A DNA stretch of 64,000 nt from JAXLYX01 sp046351215 (GCA_046351215.1 JAXLYX010000015.1:155271-219270); one strand, 5' to 3'. Positions 10,633 through 20,088 are shown, counted from the stretch's first letter. The notes: a model not told the origin generated them from the letters alone. Program-made: numbers and translations.

Positions 10633-11328
10633 ATGACGGCGGCGGACGACGGCAGCGGCAAGGCGGACGGGCTCCCGTCCGTGGGTGGCCGTGCGTCCCG
10701 GGTCGCCCGGGAGGAATCCCGGGCCCGGGCCGAGCGGGACCAGCTCCTCGTCGAGCGCGCCCGGCAGGGCGATCGGGCCGCGTTCCGCGAGCTCTACGAC
10801 CACTACCACCGCCGGGCCTACCTGCTCGCCGAGAGCGTCGTGAAGGATCGCGAGGAGGCGATGGACGTGGTGCAGGAGGCCTTCGTGAAGGTCCACCGGC
10901 ACCTCGACGGCTTCCAAGGGGGCTCGAGCTTCTACACCTGGCTCTACCGGATCGTGATGAACCTCGCGATCGACCAGGCCCGGAAGTCCAAGCGGCAGCG
11001 GACGGTCGATTTCGACGACGCCCTGGGACACGAGTCCGAAGGGGCGCTCGAGGGTGGCCCCCAGGGCGGGTTCGAGGACCAGAATCCCCGCAAGGCCCTG
11101 CTCCGGAAGGAGCTCGCCGAAAGAATCCGACGGGCTCTCGCCGACCTGCCCGAATACCACCAGGCCGTCATCGTCTTAAGAGAAGTGGACGGTCTGTCGT
11201 ACGAGGAGCTCGCCGAGGTGATGGAGGTGCCGAAAGGCACCATCATGAGTCGGCTCTTCCACGCGCGACGGAAGATGCAGGAGGCGCTCGGCACCTACCT
11301 CGACCGGGACCTCGAAATCGAAGATTGA
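10633..11328 (+). CDS. ECF-type RNA polymerase sigma factor
   Basis: About 231 residues. Region 2 (FRELYDHYHRRAYLLAESVV, VVQEAFVKVHRHL, WLYRIVMNLAIDQAR) and region 4 (LPEYHQAVIVLREV, LSYEELAEVMEVPKGTIMSR) are complete, with no region 3. This makes it an RpoE-like extracytoplasmic function sigma. The ATG at 10633 is chosen; the frame opens at another ATG at 10561, but the added 24 residues are basic and unconserved in look. The next gene begins 9 bases after the stop and looks like its anti-sigma factor. The inducing signal is unknown. Confidence 0.93.
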   Translation: MTAADDGSGKADGLPSVGGRASRVAREESRARAERDQLLVERARQGDRAAFRELYDHYHRRAYLLAESVVKDREEAMDVVQEAFVKVHRHLDGFQGGSSFYTWLYRIVMNLAIDQARKSKRQRTVDFDDALGHESEGALEGGPQGGFEDQNPRKALLRKELAERIRRALADLPEYHQAVIVLREVDGLSYEELAEVMEVPKGTIMSRLFHARRKMQEALGTYLDRDLEIED

Positions 11329-11337
11329 GCAGCAGTC

Positions 11338-11886
11338 ATGGACCGTATCGATAGCGATACATTGCAGCGCTACCTGGACGGGGATCTCCTCCCCGCCGAG
11401 GCCGAGCGCGTCCGGGCGGCGGTCGCGGCCTCGCCCGAGCTCGCGGCCGAGGTCGATCGCATGTCCCGACTCGGGGATGTGGTCCGGGCCTCGGCGCCCG
11501 AGCTCGAGGCTCGGATGGGCGACGCGCAGGCCGCGGACGAGCTCTTCGCACGGATCGAGCGCGCGATCGCCGCGCCGGCGCCGGCCAAGGTGGTCCCGCT
11601 GGCTTCGCGCCGCCGCCGCTTCCTGGCAGCCGGCACGGCCGGCCTCCTGGCGGCCGCGGCGGCCGTCTTCCTCCTCGTCCTGAACCGACCGGCGAGCGAC
11701 GACATCGCCCGCGTCGGCGCCGAGATCCACGGTCCGACCGCGCCTCCGGTCCTCGGCCCCCGCGGCACGGAGATCCTCGACATCGACTTCGGGAAGAGCA
11801 CGGGGACCCATTTCTCCGTGGAGGGAACCCACGGCGAGCAGATCGCCGTCGTCTGGATCAGCGACAGCCAGGTCGCTTTCAAGTGA
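11338..11886 (+). CDS. probable membrane-bound anti-sigma factor
   Basis: 182 residues. The N-terminal acidic helical domain (DTLQRYLDGDLLPAEAERV, about residues 6-60) has the shape of an anti-sigma domain but no cysteine, so it is not a zinc-binding (ZAS) type. One transmembrane helix follows a basic stretch (RRRRFLAAGTAGLLAAAAAV, about 97-120). A periplasmic part of about 60 residues follows. It lies directly after the ECF sigma gene and overlaps the next gene. The assignment rests on architecture and position. Confidence 0.75.
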   Translation: MDRIDSDTLQRYLDGDLLPAEAERVRAAVAASPELAAEVDRMSRLGDVVRASAPELEARMGDAQAADELFARIERAIAAPAPAKVVPLASRRRRFLAAGTAGLLAAAAAVFLLVLNRPASDDIARVGAEIHGPTAPPVLGPRGTEILDIDFGKSTGTHFSVEGTHGEQIAVVWISDSQVAFK

Positions 11887-12371
11887 AGATGACCCGCATG
11901 AACACCATCGTCCGGAAGCTCGCCCCGCTCCTCGTCGCCACGCTGTTCGGCTCCCTCGTCGTCGCGTCGCAGGCGGAGGCGCAGGGTCGTCGAGCGACCG
12001 CCGAGGTCTTCATCGTCCTCGCGAAGGAACAGCCGGGGCAGGTCGATCCGGAGCTGGCCGACATGCCGGCGCTCCGCCGTCCGCCGTTCAATTCGTTCCG
12101 CTCCCTGCAGGTCCTGTCGAAGCCGAGGCTCTCGCTCACGGAAGGTCAGGACTCCGATCTCGAGCTCCCGAACGGACGCCGGCTCCGGATCCGCCTCATG
12201 CAGGTGACCGAAGACGGTCGCTTCCACCTCAAGGTCTCGATCAACCGTCCCGACCAGGCCGACTACCTTCCCCTGCTGCAGGTGGTGGCCTCCCCCGGGG
12301 ATCCCTTCTTCGTCGGCGGCCAGGTCTACCAGGACGGCACGCTGATCCTCGGAATCCGGGTCCGGCCCTGA
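11883..12371 (+). CDS. exported protein of unknown function in the ECF operon
   Basis: About 162 residues. The start is a GTG overlapping the anti-sigma stop (GTGA), or an ATG at 11889 or 11898. A signal peptide (KLAPLLVATLFGSLVVASQAEA, cut near residue 34) is followed by about 125 mostly beta-rich residues: AEVFIVLAKE, LQVLSKPRLSLTEG, GRRLRIRLMQV and GTLILGIRVRP. No catalytic motif is visible. Co-transcription with the sigma/anti-sigma pair suggests a periplasmic partner or target of that stress response. Family not recognised. Confidence 0.7.
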   Translation: MKMTRMNTIVRKLAPLLVATLFGSLVVASQAEAQGRRATAEVFIVLAKEQPGQVDPELADMPALRRPPFNSFRSLQVLSKPRLSLTEGQDSDLELPNGRRLRIRLMQVTEDGRFHLKVSINRPDQADYLPLLQVVASPGDPFFVGGQVYQDGTLILGIRVRP

Positions 12372-12459
12372 GCGGAGCCGCGGAGCTCCCCCTCCGCGAG
12401 GCGCTCGCCTTGCGGGAGGTCTGGCTCCGTGGGATCGAGCGGCCCAGACTTCCCCTCCC

Positions 12460-13173
12460 GTGCGCGCCACCGACAAGAGCGTCTTCCGGATCTCGGGTCC
12501 GCCCGAGCTGCCAGCGGCCCCCGATCTCGTGATCGAGGCGCTCGTTCCCCTCGTCACGCCCGAGCGGCTCGGCCGCATCCGTGCCGTCGTCGAGCAGCGC
12601 ACGCTCGACGTCGTGCCGGTCGTCGACAACATCGCCGATCCGCACAACGCCTCGGCGATCCTCCGGACGGCGGACGCGCTCGGCATCCAGAGGGTGCACG
12701 TGGTCGCGAACGATCGGCCCTTCATGGGCTCGCACAAGGTGGCGAAGGGCACCGAACGCTGGCTCGACCTCGTCTGGCACCCGACGCCGGAGGACTGCGC
12801 CGACGCGCTCCACGCCGAGGGCTACGAGGTCTTCGTGGCGTCGATGGACGGAGACCACACGCCCGAGGATCTCGCAGGCAAGAAGCGGGTCTCCGTCGTG
12901 TTCGGCAACGAGCACCGCGGCGCCTCGAAGGGCCTCCGCGAGCGTGCGGACGGGACGTACCGCATCCCGATGGTCGGCTTCGTCGAGAGCCTGAACGTCT
13001 CCGTCGCGGCCGCCATCACGATGTACACGCTCTCCCGGAGCTCCGATCGTCGTGTCGACGGCGAACGACGGCGCTGGCTCGAGGCACGCTACCTGATGAG
13101 CACCGTGACGGATGCCGAGGCGTACGTGAACGCCCACGTCGAGGCCCTCCGCAAGCAAGGCCGGTCCGAGTGA
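12460..13173 (+). CDS. trmH: SpoU-class RNA ribose 2'-O-methyltransferase, TrmH-like
   Basis: 237 residues with a SPOUT knot fold. Motif 1 is DNIADPHNASAILRTADALGI, motif 2 VVFGNEHRGASKGL, and motif 3 IPMVGFVESLNVSVAAAI. This order and length fit TrmH, which methylates G18 of tRNA at the ribose 2'-OH. The basic C-terminal tail (RRWLEARYLM) also fits. The start is a GTG. The stop overlaps the next gene by 4 bases (GTGA). Another SpoU paralog acting on rRNA is possible. Confidence 0.9.
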   Translation: MRATDKSVFRISGPPELPAAPDLVIEALVPLVTPERLGRIRAVVEQRTLDVVPVVDNIADPHNASAILRTADALGIQRVHVVANDRPFMGSHKVAKGTERWLDLVWHPTPEDCADALHAEGYEVFVASMDGDHTPEDLAGKKRVSVVFGNEHRGASKGLRERADGTYRIPMVGFVESLNVSVAAAITMYTLSRSSDRRVDGERRRWLEARYLMSTVTDAEAYVNAHVEALRKQGRSE

Positions 13174-15560
13174 GGACCCTCGAACGAGCTCCGACCCCCT
13201 ACTATCCCAAGCGCCCTCCCCCCCGGCGGCGCAGGGGCAGCTGGCTCGCACGGCTCGTCGGGCTCGCGATCCTGCTCGCCTCGCTCGGCGCCGGCGCGCT
13301 CGGCGTGCTCGGCTGGTACTACGGGCGGGATCTCCCCTCGGTCACGGCGCTGCGCGACTACCGGCCCCCGCAAACGACGCGCGTGCTCGATCGCAACGGC
13401 CAGCTGGTCGGCGAGATCTACGTCGAGCGCCGCACGGTCGTGCCGAACGACCAGATCCCGCGCGTCGTCGTGCTTTCCGTGCTCGCCGCCGAGGACGCGG
13501 ACTTCTACGTCCACGAGGGGCTCGACTACCGAGGCATCGCGCGCGCGATCCTCCGGGACATCCTCGAGCGCCGGGCCGTCCAGGGAGCGAGCACGATCAC
13601 GCAGCAGGTCGTGAAGCTGATGCTGCTCTCGTCGGAGCGCACGCTCTCCCGGAAGGTGAAGGAGCTGATCCTCGCGCGGCGCCTCGAGCAGCAGCTCTCG
13701 AAGGACGAGATCCTCCACCTCTACCTGAACCACATCAATTTCGGGAACGGTCGCTACGGCATCGAGGAAGCCGCTCGCTACTACTTCGGCAAGCACGCGC
13801 GCGAGCTGAACCTGGCCGAGGCGTCGATGCTCGCCGGCATCCCCCAGTCGCCTTCGCGCCAGAATCCCTTCCGGAACCCCGAGGCCGCGCGTCGGCGCCA
13901 GCTCTACGTGCTCGGCCAGCTCGAGGCGAAGCGCGCGGAGTACTGGCCCGATCTCACGCCCGAGCAGATCCGCGAGGCCCGCGACACGGCGCTCGCCTAC
14001 GCCGATCCGAACGCGGAGACGGGCGCGGCCCCCGAGGTCATGCGCCTCGCGCGCACCACGCTGCGCGAGCGCGTCGGACAGGCCGCCTTCGAGCGCGGCG
14101 GCTACGTCGTGCACACGACCATCGACGTGCGGCTCGAGCGCGCGGCTCGCGAGGCGCTCCGCCGCGGCCTCGAGCAGCTCGACGAGCGCAACGGGTACCG
14201 TGGGCCGCTGCGGCGTCGGGCGACCCGAGGCCCGCGCGACGAGCTCCCGTCCATCGCGTCCCTGCGGCTCGGTCAGTCGTATCCGGCCGAGGTCACGGGA
14301 GCCGACGACACGGCTGGACGCATCTTCCTCGACGTCGGCGGCCATCGCGCGTTCGTCTCGATGGCCAGCATCCGCCGCTACAACCCGACGGGCCTCCCCG
14401 CCTCGCAATTCGCCGAGCGGCTCGCGCGGACGAAGGTGTCCATCGAGGCCCTCGGCGACGAGACCTCGCCGGCCCGCGCGCGCCTCGAGCTCGGACCCGA
14501 GGGCGCGATCGTCGTGGTCGATCCCCGCTCGCGGGACGTGCTCGCGCTGGTCGGCGCGTACGAGGAGTCCGCGGGCTTCGATCGCGCGATGCAGGCCCTG
14601 CGACAGCCGGGCTCGACGTTCAAGGCCTTCGTCTACGCGGAGGCGCTCCGGACGCGTGCGGTCACGCCGGCCACGCTGATGAGCCAGGAGCCGATCGATC
14701 TCGGCACGGTGGTCCTGCGGGCGCCGGACTCCGAGGACTCGCTCTCGCCGGTTCGGCTGCGGATGGCGCTCGCGCGCTCGATCAACCCGGTGGCGGTCTC
14801 GCTCCTGCAGCGCGTCGGCGAGCAGCAGGTGATCGCCTTCGCGCGCTCGCTCGGCATCACCTCGGATCTCGAGGCGAACCCCTCGCTCGCGCTCGGCGCC
14901 AGCGAAGTCCGGCTCGTCGAGCTCGTGAACGCGTACGCGACCTTCGCCGCGGGCGGACGCTTCGCCGAGACACGCCTCGTCAGCCGCATCACGACGGCCG
15001 ACGGCACGGAGATCCCGCTCCCGCCCGCGACCGCGCCGCGTCAGGTGATGTCGCCGGCCGAGGCCTTCCTCATCACCAGCCTGCTCGAGAGCGTCGTGCA
15101 GGAGGGCACGGCCGTCTCCGCGCGCTCGCTCGGCCGCCCCCTCGCCGGCAAGACGGGCACGAGCAACGACGCACGCGATGCGTGGTTCGTCGGCTTCTCC
15201 CCCGTCACCGTGGCGGGCGTCTGGGTGGGCTTCGACGATCGCCGTCCGCTCGGGCGCCGCGAGAGCGGGGCGAAGAGCGCCCTGCCCATCTGGATGGCGG
15301 TCGTGCGCGCCGCCGAGCAGGGGCGTCGGCCGGTCGCGTTCACCGTCCCCTCGGGCATCGAGACCGGACGCATCGATCCCGCGAGCGGCAAGCACGTCGG
15401 AGCGGACTTCCCGGGGGCGCTCGAGGAGTTCTTCCTCACGGGCACCGTGCCGCCCGAGGAGACCGTGGAGCCGACGCTCGATGCGCCGGCCGTCGCCCCC
15501 GCACCAGCCGCACCGGCCGCACCGGCCGCGCCGACTCAGCCCTCGCCGCCGAGCCCGTAG
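13170..15560 (+). CDS. class A penicillin-binding protein (PBP1A family)
   Basis: A 796-residue bifunctional peptidoglycan synthase. A basic cytoplasmic start and one transmembrane helix (about 25-48) come first. The GT51 glycosyltransferase domain (about 60-235) has its catalytic Glu in AAEDADFYVHEG (about residue 108) and QGASTITQQ. An OB-like insert follows (about 365-410). The transpeptidase domain has SxxK STFK (Ser about 482), SIN (about 537) and KTGT (about 661). The C-terminus is a Pro/Ala tail. The GTG start overlaps the trmH stop. The 3' end overlaps the convergent response-regulator gene by 25 bases. Confidence 0.96.
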   Translation: MRTLERAPTPYYPKRPPPRRRRGSWLARLVGLAILLASLGAGALGVLGWYYGRDLPSVTALRDYRPPQTTRVLDRNGQLVGEIYVERRTVVPNDQIPRVVVLSVLAAEDADFYVHEGLDYRGIARAILRDILERRAVQGASTITQQVVKLMLLSSERTLSRKVKELILARRLEQQLSKDEILHLYLNHINFGNGRYGIEEAARYYFGKHARELNLAEASMLAGIPQSPSRQNPFRNPEAARRRQLYVLGQLEAKRAEYWPDLTPEQIREARDTALAYADPNAETGAAPEVMRLARTTLRERVGQAAFERGGYVVHTTIDVRLERAAREALRRGLEQLDERNGYRGPLRRRATRGPRDELPSIASLRLGQSYPAEVTGADDTAGRIFLDVGGHRAFVSMASIRRYNPTGLPASQFAERLARTKVSIEALGDETSPARARLELGPEGAIVVVDPRSRDVLALVGAYEESAGFDRAMQALRQPGSTFKAFVYAEALRTRAVTPATLMSQEPIDLGTVVLRAPDSEDSLSPVRLRMALARSINPVAVSLLQRVGEQQVIAFARSLGITSDLEANPSLALGASEVRLVELVNAYATFAAGGRFAETRLVSRITTADGTEIPLPPATAPRQVMSPAEAFLITSLLESVVQEGTAVSARSLGRPLAGKTGTSNDARDAWFVGFSPVTVAGVWVGFDDRRPLGRRESGAKSALPIWMAVVRAAEQGRRPVAFTVPSGIETGRIDPASGKHVGADFPGALEEFFLTGTVPPEETVEPTLDAPAVAPAPAAPAAPAAPTQPSPPSP

Positions 15561-16936
15561 GACTTCATCTTCCGCTGGAGCGTCCGACGATCGATGCCGA
15601 GGGCCGTCGCGGCGCGCGTCACGTTGCCGTCCATCGCGGCGAGGACCTGCTCGATGTGGGCGCGCTCGACGTCGGCGAGGCTCCCCGAGGAGGGCAGGAG
15701 CTTCGGGGGGACGACGGCGGTCGCGATCGGCGCGGGGACGAAGCCCGGCGAGCTGCCGCGTCCCGTGGCGACGGGCGTGCGCACCTGACCGAAGACGCTG
15801 GCCGCGATCATGCGCCGCACGAGCTCGGCCGAGATCGGACCGCCTTCCGCGAAGAGCGAGGCTCGCCGGAGCACGTTCAGGAGCTCGCGGACGTTCCCGG
15901 GCCATTCGTATTCGGAGAGCGCGGCCACGGCCTCGCGCGAGAGGCTCGGCGCGGAGGGCCCGAGACGCGAGAGCAGATGCTCGGCGAGCTCGGGGAGATC
16001 CTCGAGGCGCTCGCGGAGCGGCGGCAGCACGATCGGGAAGACCTGGAGGCGGAAGTAGAGGTCCTCGCGGAACCTCCCCTCCTGCACCTCCGTCCAGAGA
16101 TCGCGGTTCGTCGCGGCGACGATGCGCACGTCGGCCTGGAATTCGCGGGACTCGCCGACGGGCCGCACCTGCCGCGTCTCGAGCGCGCGGAGCAGCTTCG
16201 CCTGGCTGTCGATCGGCAGCTCGCCGAGCTCGTCGATGAAGAGGGTGCCGCCGTGCGCCTCCCGGAAGAGGCCCGGGCGATCGCTCGTCGCCCCGGTGAA
16301 CGAGCCGCGCTTGTGACCGAAGAGCTCGCTCTCGAAGAGGTCGCGTGGCACGCAGGCGGCGTTCATCGCGACGAAGGGGCCGTCCCGACGGGTGCTCGCG
16401 AGGTGCACGTGCCGGGCGACGACCTCCTTGCCCGTGCCGGTCTCGCCGAAGACGGTGACCGTCTCGTCGGTCGGTCCGACGGTCGCGATGAACTTCCGGA
16501 CGACCTCGATCGCGGGGCTCGTGCCCACGAGAGGGGGAGCGAAGTCGCCGTTCGCCACCGTGACCGGCTTCTTGCCGTCCGCGAGCGCCTGCCGGAGCTG
16601 CGGCTGGAGGATCTCCATGTCGACGGGCTTCTCGAGGAACGAGAACGCGCCGAGCTTCATCGCCTCGACGGTCGCCTGCACGGTGCCGTGGCCCGTCAGC
16701 ACGATCATCCGGGTCTTCGACGACCCGCGACGGCGCAGCACCTCGAGGCCGTCCATGTCCTTCATGCGGAGGTCGAGGAGGGCCACGTCGGGTGCGGGCT
16801 CGGCCCCGAGCACGGAGAGAGCGGCCTCGCCGCCCTCGGCCTCGAGGACGACGTAGCCGTGGCGCCGCAGCGCCTTGCCCACCGCGAAACGGAACGCGGC
16901 GTCGTCGTCGATGATCAGGACGCTGCCTTCGCTCAT
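15536..16936 (-). CDS. NtrC-type sigma-54-dependent response regulator
   Basis: 466 residues. The receiver domain (1-120) has a phospho-acceptor Asp near residue 55 in LLDLRMKDMDG. The AAA+ domain has Walker A GETGTGK (about 164-170) and Walker B TLFIDELGELP. The sigma-54 contact loop reads GSFTGA (about 211-216) in place of GAFTGA. A Fis-type HTH ends the protein (HIEQVLAAMDGNVTRAATAL, RRTLQRKM). The ATG overlaps the stop of the upstream kinase by 4 bases, so the two form a two-component pair. Activation of sigma-54 promoters is expected from the family. Confidence 0.95.
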   Translation of the reverse strand: MSEGSVLIIDDDAAFRFAVGKALRRHGYVVLEAEGGEAALSVLGAEPAPDVALLDLRMKDMDGLEVLRRRGSSKTRMIVLTGHGTVQATVEAMKLGAFSFLEKPVDMEILQPQLRQALADGKKPVTVANGDFAPPLVGTSPAIEVVRKFIATVGPTDETVTVFGETGTGKEVVARHVHLASTRRDGPFVAMNAACVPRDLFESELFGHKRGSFTGATSDRPGLFREAHGGTLFIDELGELPIDSQAKLLRALETRQVRPVGESREFQADVRIVAATNRDLWTEVQEGRFREDLYFRLQVFPIVLPPLRERLEDLPELAEHLLSRLGPSAPSLSREAVAALSEYEWPGNVRELLNVLRRASLFAEGGPISAELVRRMIAASVFGQVRTPVATGRGSSPGFVPAPIATAVVPPKLLPSSGSLADVERAHIEQVLAAMDGNVTRAATALGIDRRTLQRKMKSYGLGGEG

Positions 16937-18702
16937 CCCGTACGACGCTGCGCCACAATCGACTCGGCTGCAAGGAGGGGCGGCACGGGGAAGGTGACCA
17001 CGGCGCGCGCCCCCCGCGCATCGGGACGGTTCGAGAGGGAAAGGCTGCCGTCCATGTTCTGGACGAGCATGTACGAGGTGTAGAGGCCGAGCCCCGTCCC
17101 CTCGCCCGGAGGCTTGGTCGTGGCGAAGGGCTCGAAGAGGCGCCCCTCGATCTTCGGGTCGAGGCCGGGGCCGTCGTCCTCGACGACGAGCCGGACCTCG
17201 CGCTCCTCGGCCTCGCCGCGGACGACGATCGTGCTGCCGCCTCCCATGCGGAGGGCGTCGGCGGCGTTCTGCAGGAGGTTCACGAGGACCTGCATCAGCC
17301 GGTCCGGATCGACGTCGACCTCGAGCCCCGCGACGGAGTCGTCGATGCGCACGGTGACGCTCGACTTGATGCCGGCGGCGACGAGGGCGCGCGCACGCTC
17401 GACCACGCGGAGCAGCGAGACGCCGGGCGAGATGCGTGCGCTCACGAGGTCGCCGCCCGCGAGCAGGGCGTGCGTGATGCGGCCGAGGCGCTTGGTCTCG
17501 TCGCGGATCAGCGCTGCGCTCTCGTCGAGATCGGCGACGATGCGCTTCCTGTGCTCGATGTCCGCCGTGCGCTCGAGCTCGTCGAGCGCGTCCCGCATAT
17601 CCGTCGCGAGGGTGCGGATCGTCGCGAGCGGCGTGTTGAGCTCGTGGGCCACGCCCTGCGCGATGCGTCCGAGGCTCGCGAGCCGCTCCGCGAGGAGGAG
17701 ACGTCGCTCCGCCAGCACCACCTGCGTGCGGTCGACGTAGAGGTTCATCAGGCGCGGGGACTCGTCGGGACGCGAGGCGAGCGGGAAGGAGAGCATCTCG
17801 TAGACGCGCTCGCCCTCGCCCTCCGGCACGGCGAACCGGCAACGACCGGCGATGCCCTCCTCGAGGGCGCGCGCGACCGGGCAGGTTCCCTCGGCATCGC
17901 TCTCGCAAGGTCGGTCCCGACCGGGGCAGACCCACCGATCGTGCGTCTCGCGCTCGTGGGCGAGCTGCTCGGCGCGCTTGTTCGAGAAGACGACGTTGCC
18001 TTCCGCGTCGACGACCTCGAGGCCCGCCTCGAGCTCGTTCAGCGTGTTCGAGAGGAGCTGGTACTCGAGCGAGGCGCGGTCGCGTGCGCGGAGCAGGGCG
18101 TTCTCGCGCGCCCGGATCTCGCGCGAGGAATGCGCGACGATGTACGTGACGCCGCCCAGCGTCGTCACGAACGCGACGACGTCGGCGACGGTGTCCCAGG
18201 GGGGCGTCGGATTCCATCCGGCCACGCCGAGCTGGGGATAGAAGACCGAGAGCGAGAGCATGCCCGCGCCGACGAGGGCCGCCGTCGCGGCGACGAAAGC
18301 GGCCCTCGGACCGCCGAGGATGGCGATCAGGGCGACGTGGAAGACGTAGTAGCCGAGGAAGGGCGATTCGATGCCGCCCGCCGACCAGAGCACGGCGGTG
18401 AGCATGCCGAGGTCGACCACCGCCTGGAGCAGGGCGGCCCGCCGGCCGGACGGGGAGTCACCCTCCTTCTGGGACCGCTGCAGGAGGAAGTTGTAGAGGC
18501 AGCCGAAGACGGCCACGCCGCCGAGCACGGGCCAGGCCACGCCGGGGAAAAAGCCCGCCCACGCGAGGATCGTGGCGAGCACGACGCCGCCCATGGCGAT
18601 CCACCGCAGGCTCGAGAGCCAGCGGAGCCGAGCCTGGGTGAAGTCGTCGTGCCCCTCCCAGTCGGCCAGGAAGAGGGCCGGACGGGGGTCGAGCGGCGCC
18701 AT
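16933..18702 (-). CDS. RegB-like membrane histidine kinase with PAS domain
   Basis: 589 residues. About five or six transmembrane helices fill residues 30-190. GGIESPF (about 109-115) sits at the place of the GGxxNPF quinone-site motif of RegB/PrrB kinases. A PAS-like domain (about 215-325) contains a cysteine trio at about 259, 266 and 274 (CPGRDRPC, then CP). The HisKA His is near residue 353 in GVAHELNTPLATI, followed by N-box NLLQNAADA, DDGPGL and GEGTGLGLYTS. It is coupled to the NtrC-type regulator. Redox or quinone sensing is an inference from the motif. Confidence 0.93.
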   Translation of the reverse strand: MAPLDPRPALFLADWEGHDDFTQARLRWLSSLRWIAMGGVVLATILAWAGFFPGVAWPVLGGVAVFGCLYNFLLQRSQKEGDSPSGRRAALLQAVVDLGMLTAVLWSAGGIESPFLGYYVFHVALIAILGGPRAAFVAATAALVGAGMLSLSVFYPQLGVAGWNPTPPWDTVADVVAFVTTLGGVTYIVAHSSREIRARENALLRARDRASLEYQLLSNTLNELEAGLEVVDAEGNVVFSNKRAEQLAHERETHDRWVCPGRDRPCESDAEGTCPVARALEEGIAGRCRFAVPEGEGERVYEMLSFPLASRPDESPRLMNLYVDRTQVVLAERRLLLAERLASLGRIAQGVAHELNTPLATIRTLATDMRDALDELERTADIEHRKRIVADLDESAALIRDETKRLGRITHALLAGGDLVSARISPGVSLLRVVERARALVAAGIKSSVTVRIDDSVAGLEVDVDPDRLMQVLVNLLQNAADALRMGGGSTIVVRGEAEEREVRLVVEDDGPGLDPKIEGRLFEPFATTKPPGEGTGLGLYTSYMLVQNMDGSLSLSNRPDARGARAVVTFPVPPLLAAESIVAQRRTG

Positions 18703-18759
18703 GCCCCGGAACGGTTGGTTCGATCGCTTGCGTGGGGAAGTGGCCAGCCGACGCCTCCG

Positions 18760-19320
18760 TCATTCGGCGAGCGCCACTCGCGCCCGCCTCATGGCCAGAT
18801 CGTACGCGAGACGGGTGCGGCCGTCGTGTCGGGGATCGTGGACCCCGAACCCGAGGAGGTGGTGCACGGCCACCCGGTGGACGTCGAGGACGGCCAGGAC
18901 CTGGGCGGTGCAGGGGTGCAGGGGGGGCGGCACGGTCAGCTCCCCGTCGGCCCAGTCGACGGCGCGCTCGCAGAGGGCGTAGGCGCGCTCGGCGGCGCTC
19001 TCGGCCTCGTCGAGCCGGCCCATCGCCTCGTAGGCCTGGGAGAGCCGGTGGACGACGTCCGGGGCGTCGAGCACCCGCGCATCGGCCGCCCGGAGCGCCG
19101 TGATCGCCAGCTCGGGCCGGTCCCGCTCCAGGTAGGCCTCGGCCAGCCGGAGGGCGAGATCGTGGTCGCCCGGCTCCCGGGCGAACCGATCCTCGAGCGC
19201 CCGGAGATGGCGCGTGCCGAGGGCGTGGGGGTCCAGGGCCGCCACCGGCTCGGACGCGGTCATCGCCATCGCCGCGAGGGCGACGAGGCCGAGGAAGAGG
19301 AGATTGAAGCGCAGCTCCAC
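18760..19320 (-). CDS. exported TPR-repeat protein
   Basis: About 186 residues from a GTG at 19320 with GGAG shortly upstream. The N-terminus is a signal peptide (ELRFNLLFLGLVALAAMAM). Three TPR-like helical pairs follow (LALRLAEAYLERDRPELAIT, VHRLSQAYEAMGRLDEAES, then a looser third). The C-terminal part mentions HPCTAQVLAVLD and a run of hydrophobic histidine-bearing residues. It lies 57 bases upstream of the kinase gene on the same strand and may be co-transcribed. Role unknown. Confidence 0.72.
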   Translation of the reverse strand: MELRFNLLFLGLVALAAMAMTASEPVAALDPHALGTRHLRALEDRFAREPGDHDLALRLAEAYLERDRPELAITALRAADARVLDAPDVVHRLSQAYEAMGRLDEAESAAERAYALCERAVDWADGELTVPPPLHPCTAQVLAVLDVHRVAVHHLLGFGVHDPRHDGRTRLAYDLAMRRARVALAE

Positions 19321-19458
19321 GGACCGCTCCGGCGGGGAAGCCCCCCGCACTGTCCTTCCGACGTCCGGGACGCCCGGAAGTTCCGACCATCGTACGCCCC
19401 GGCCCGCTCTTCGGCTCCCCGCGGTCGACGGCGTGCGGGCGTCCGCTAAGCTCGCGCC

Positions 19459-20073
19459 GTGTCCCCGGACCCGAAGAGCGTGCGCACGGCGCTGTTCCTC
19501 TCCTTCGCCCTGACCCTCCTCGGGTCGTGTGGCGTCTCGAACGGTACCGAGCTCGCCCGCATGGACGACCTCCGCGCGCCCGCCCCCATGCTCGGGGTGA
19601 CGGAGAAGGCCCGCGAGGCGGAGCGGCACCTGATCGAGGTCCGCACGGAGCTCTTCCTCGAGATGCCCCATCGCAGGGCGCTCGGCGTCGTCGACGTGAT
19701 CGTCTCCTGCATGCTGATCGTCGGGAGCTTCATGCTCGGCGCGCGGCGCAGCTCGACCGAGTGGTGGCTCACGAACTCCGTCGTCGCGAACGTGCTCGTC
19801 ATCTGGGCCATCCTCGGCGTCGGCCTCTCGCACGCGTTCGGCCGGTGGAATCGGATCACGCGCGCCCTCACGGAATACGTTCGCGCCATGCTCGAGGCCG
19901 ACGGGCAGTCGACGGCCGGCGTCGAGGCCGCCGCGCAGCTGAACGCCGTCCTCTTCGTGGGGTTCGCCGTCGCCGTGGCCATCGCCTGGACGGGCCTCCA
20001 CCTCTACGTGCTCTTCCGGGCGACGCGCGAGGACGTCCGCGGCTTCGTCGCGAGCGCGAAGGACGAGCGCTGA
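19459..20073 (+). CDS. membrane protein of unknown function
   Basis: About 204 residues from a GTG start. An early lipoprotein-like signal (ALFLSFALTLLGSC) is followed by a short charged stretch. Transmembrane segments then appear at about 75-95, 105-128 and 155-180 (VVDVIVSCMLIVGSFMLGA, ANVLVIWAILGVGLSHAFG, LFVGFAVAVAIAWTGLHLYV). It has no recognisable family motif. It is divergent from the TPR gene and precedes the methyltransferase promoter region. Confidence 0.7.
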   Translation: MSPDPKSVRTALFLSFALTLLGSCGVSNGTELARMDDLRAPAPMLGVTEKAREAERHLIEVRTELFLEMPHRRALGVVDVIVSCMLIVGSFMLGARRSSTEWWLTNSVVANVLVIWAILGVGLSHAFGRWNRITRALTEYVRAMLEADGQSTAGVEAAAQLNAVLFVGFAVAVAIAWTGLHLYVLFRATREDVRGFVASAKDER

Positions 20074-20088
20074 ACGAACGTTAGAACT

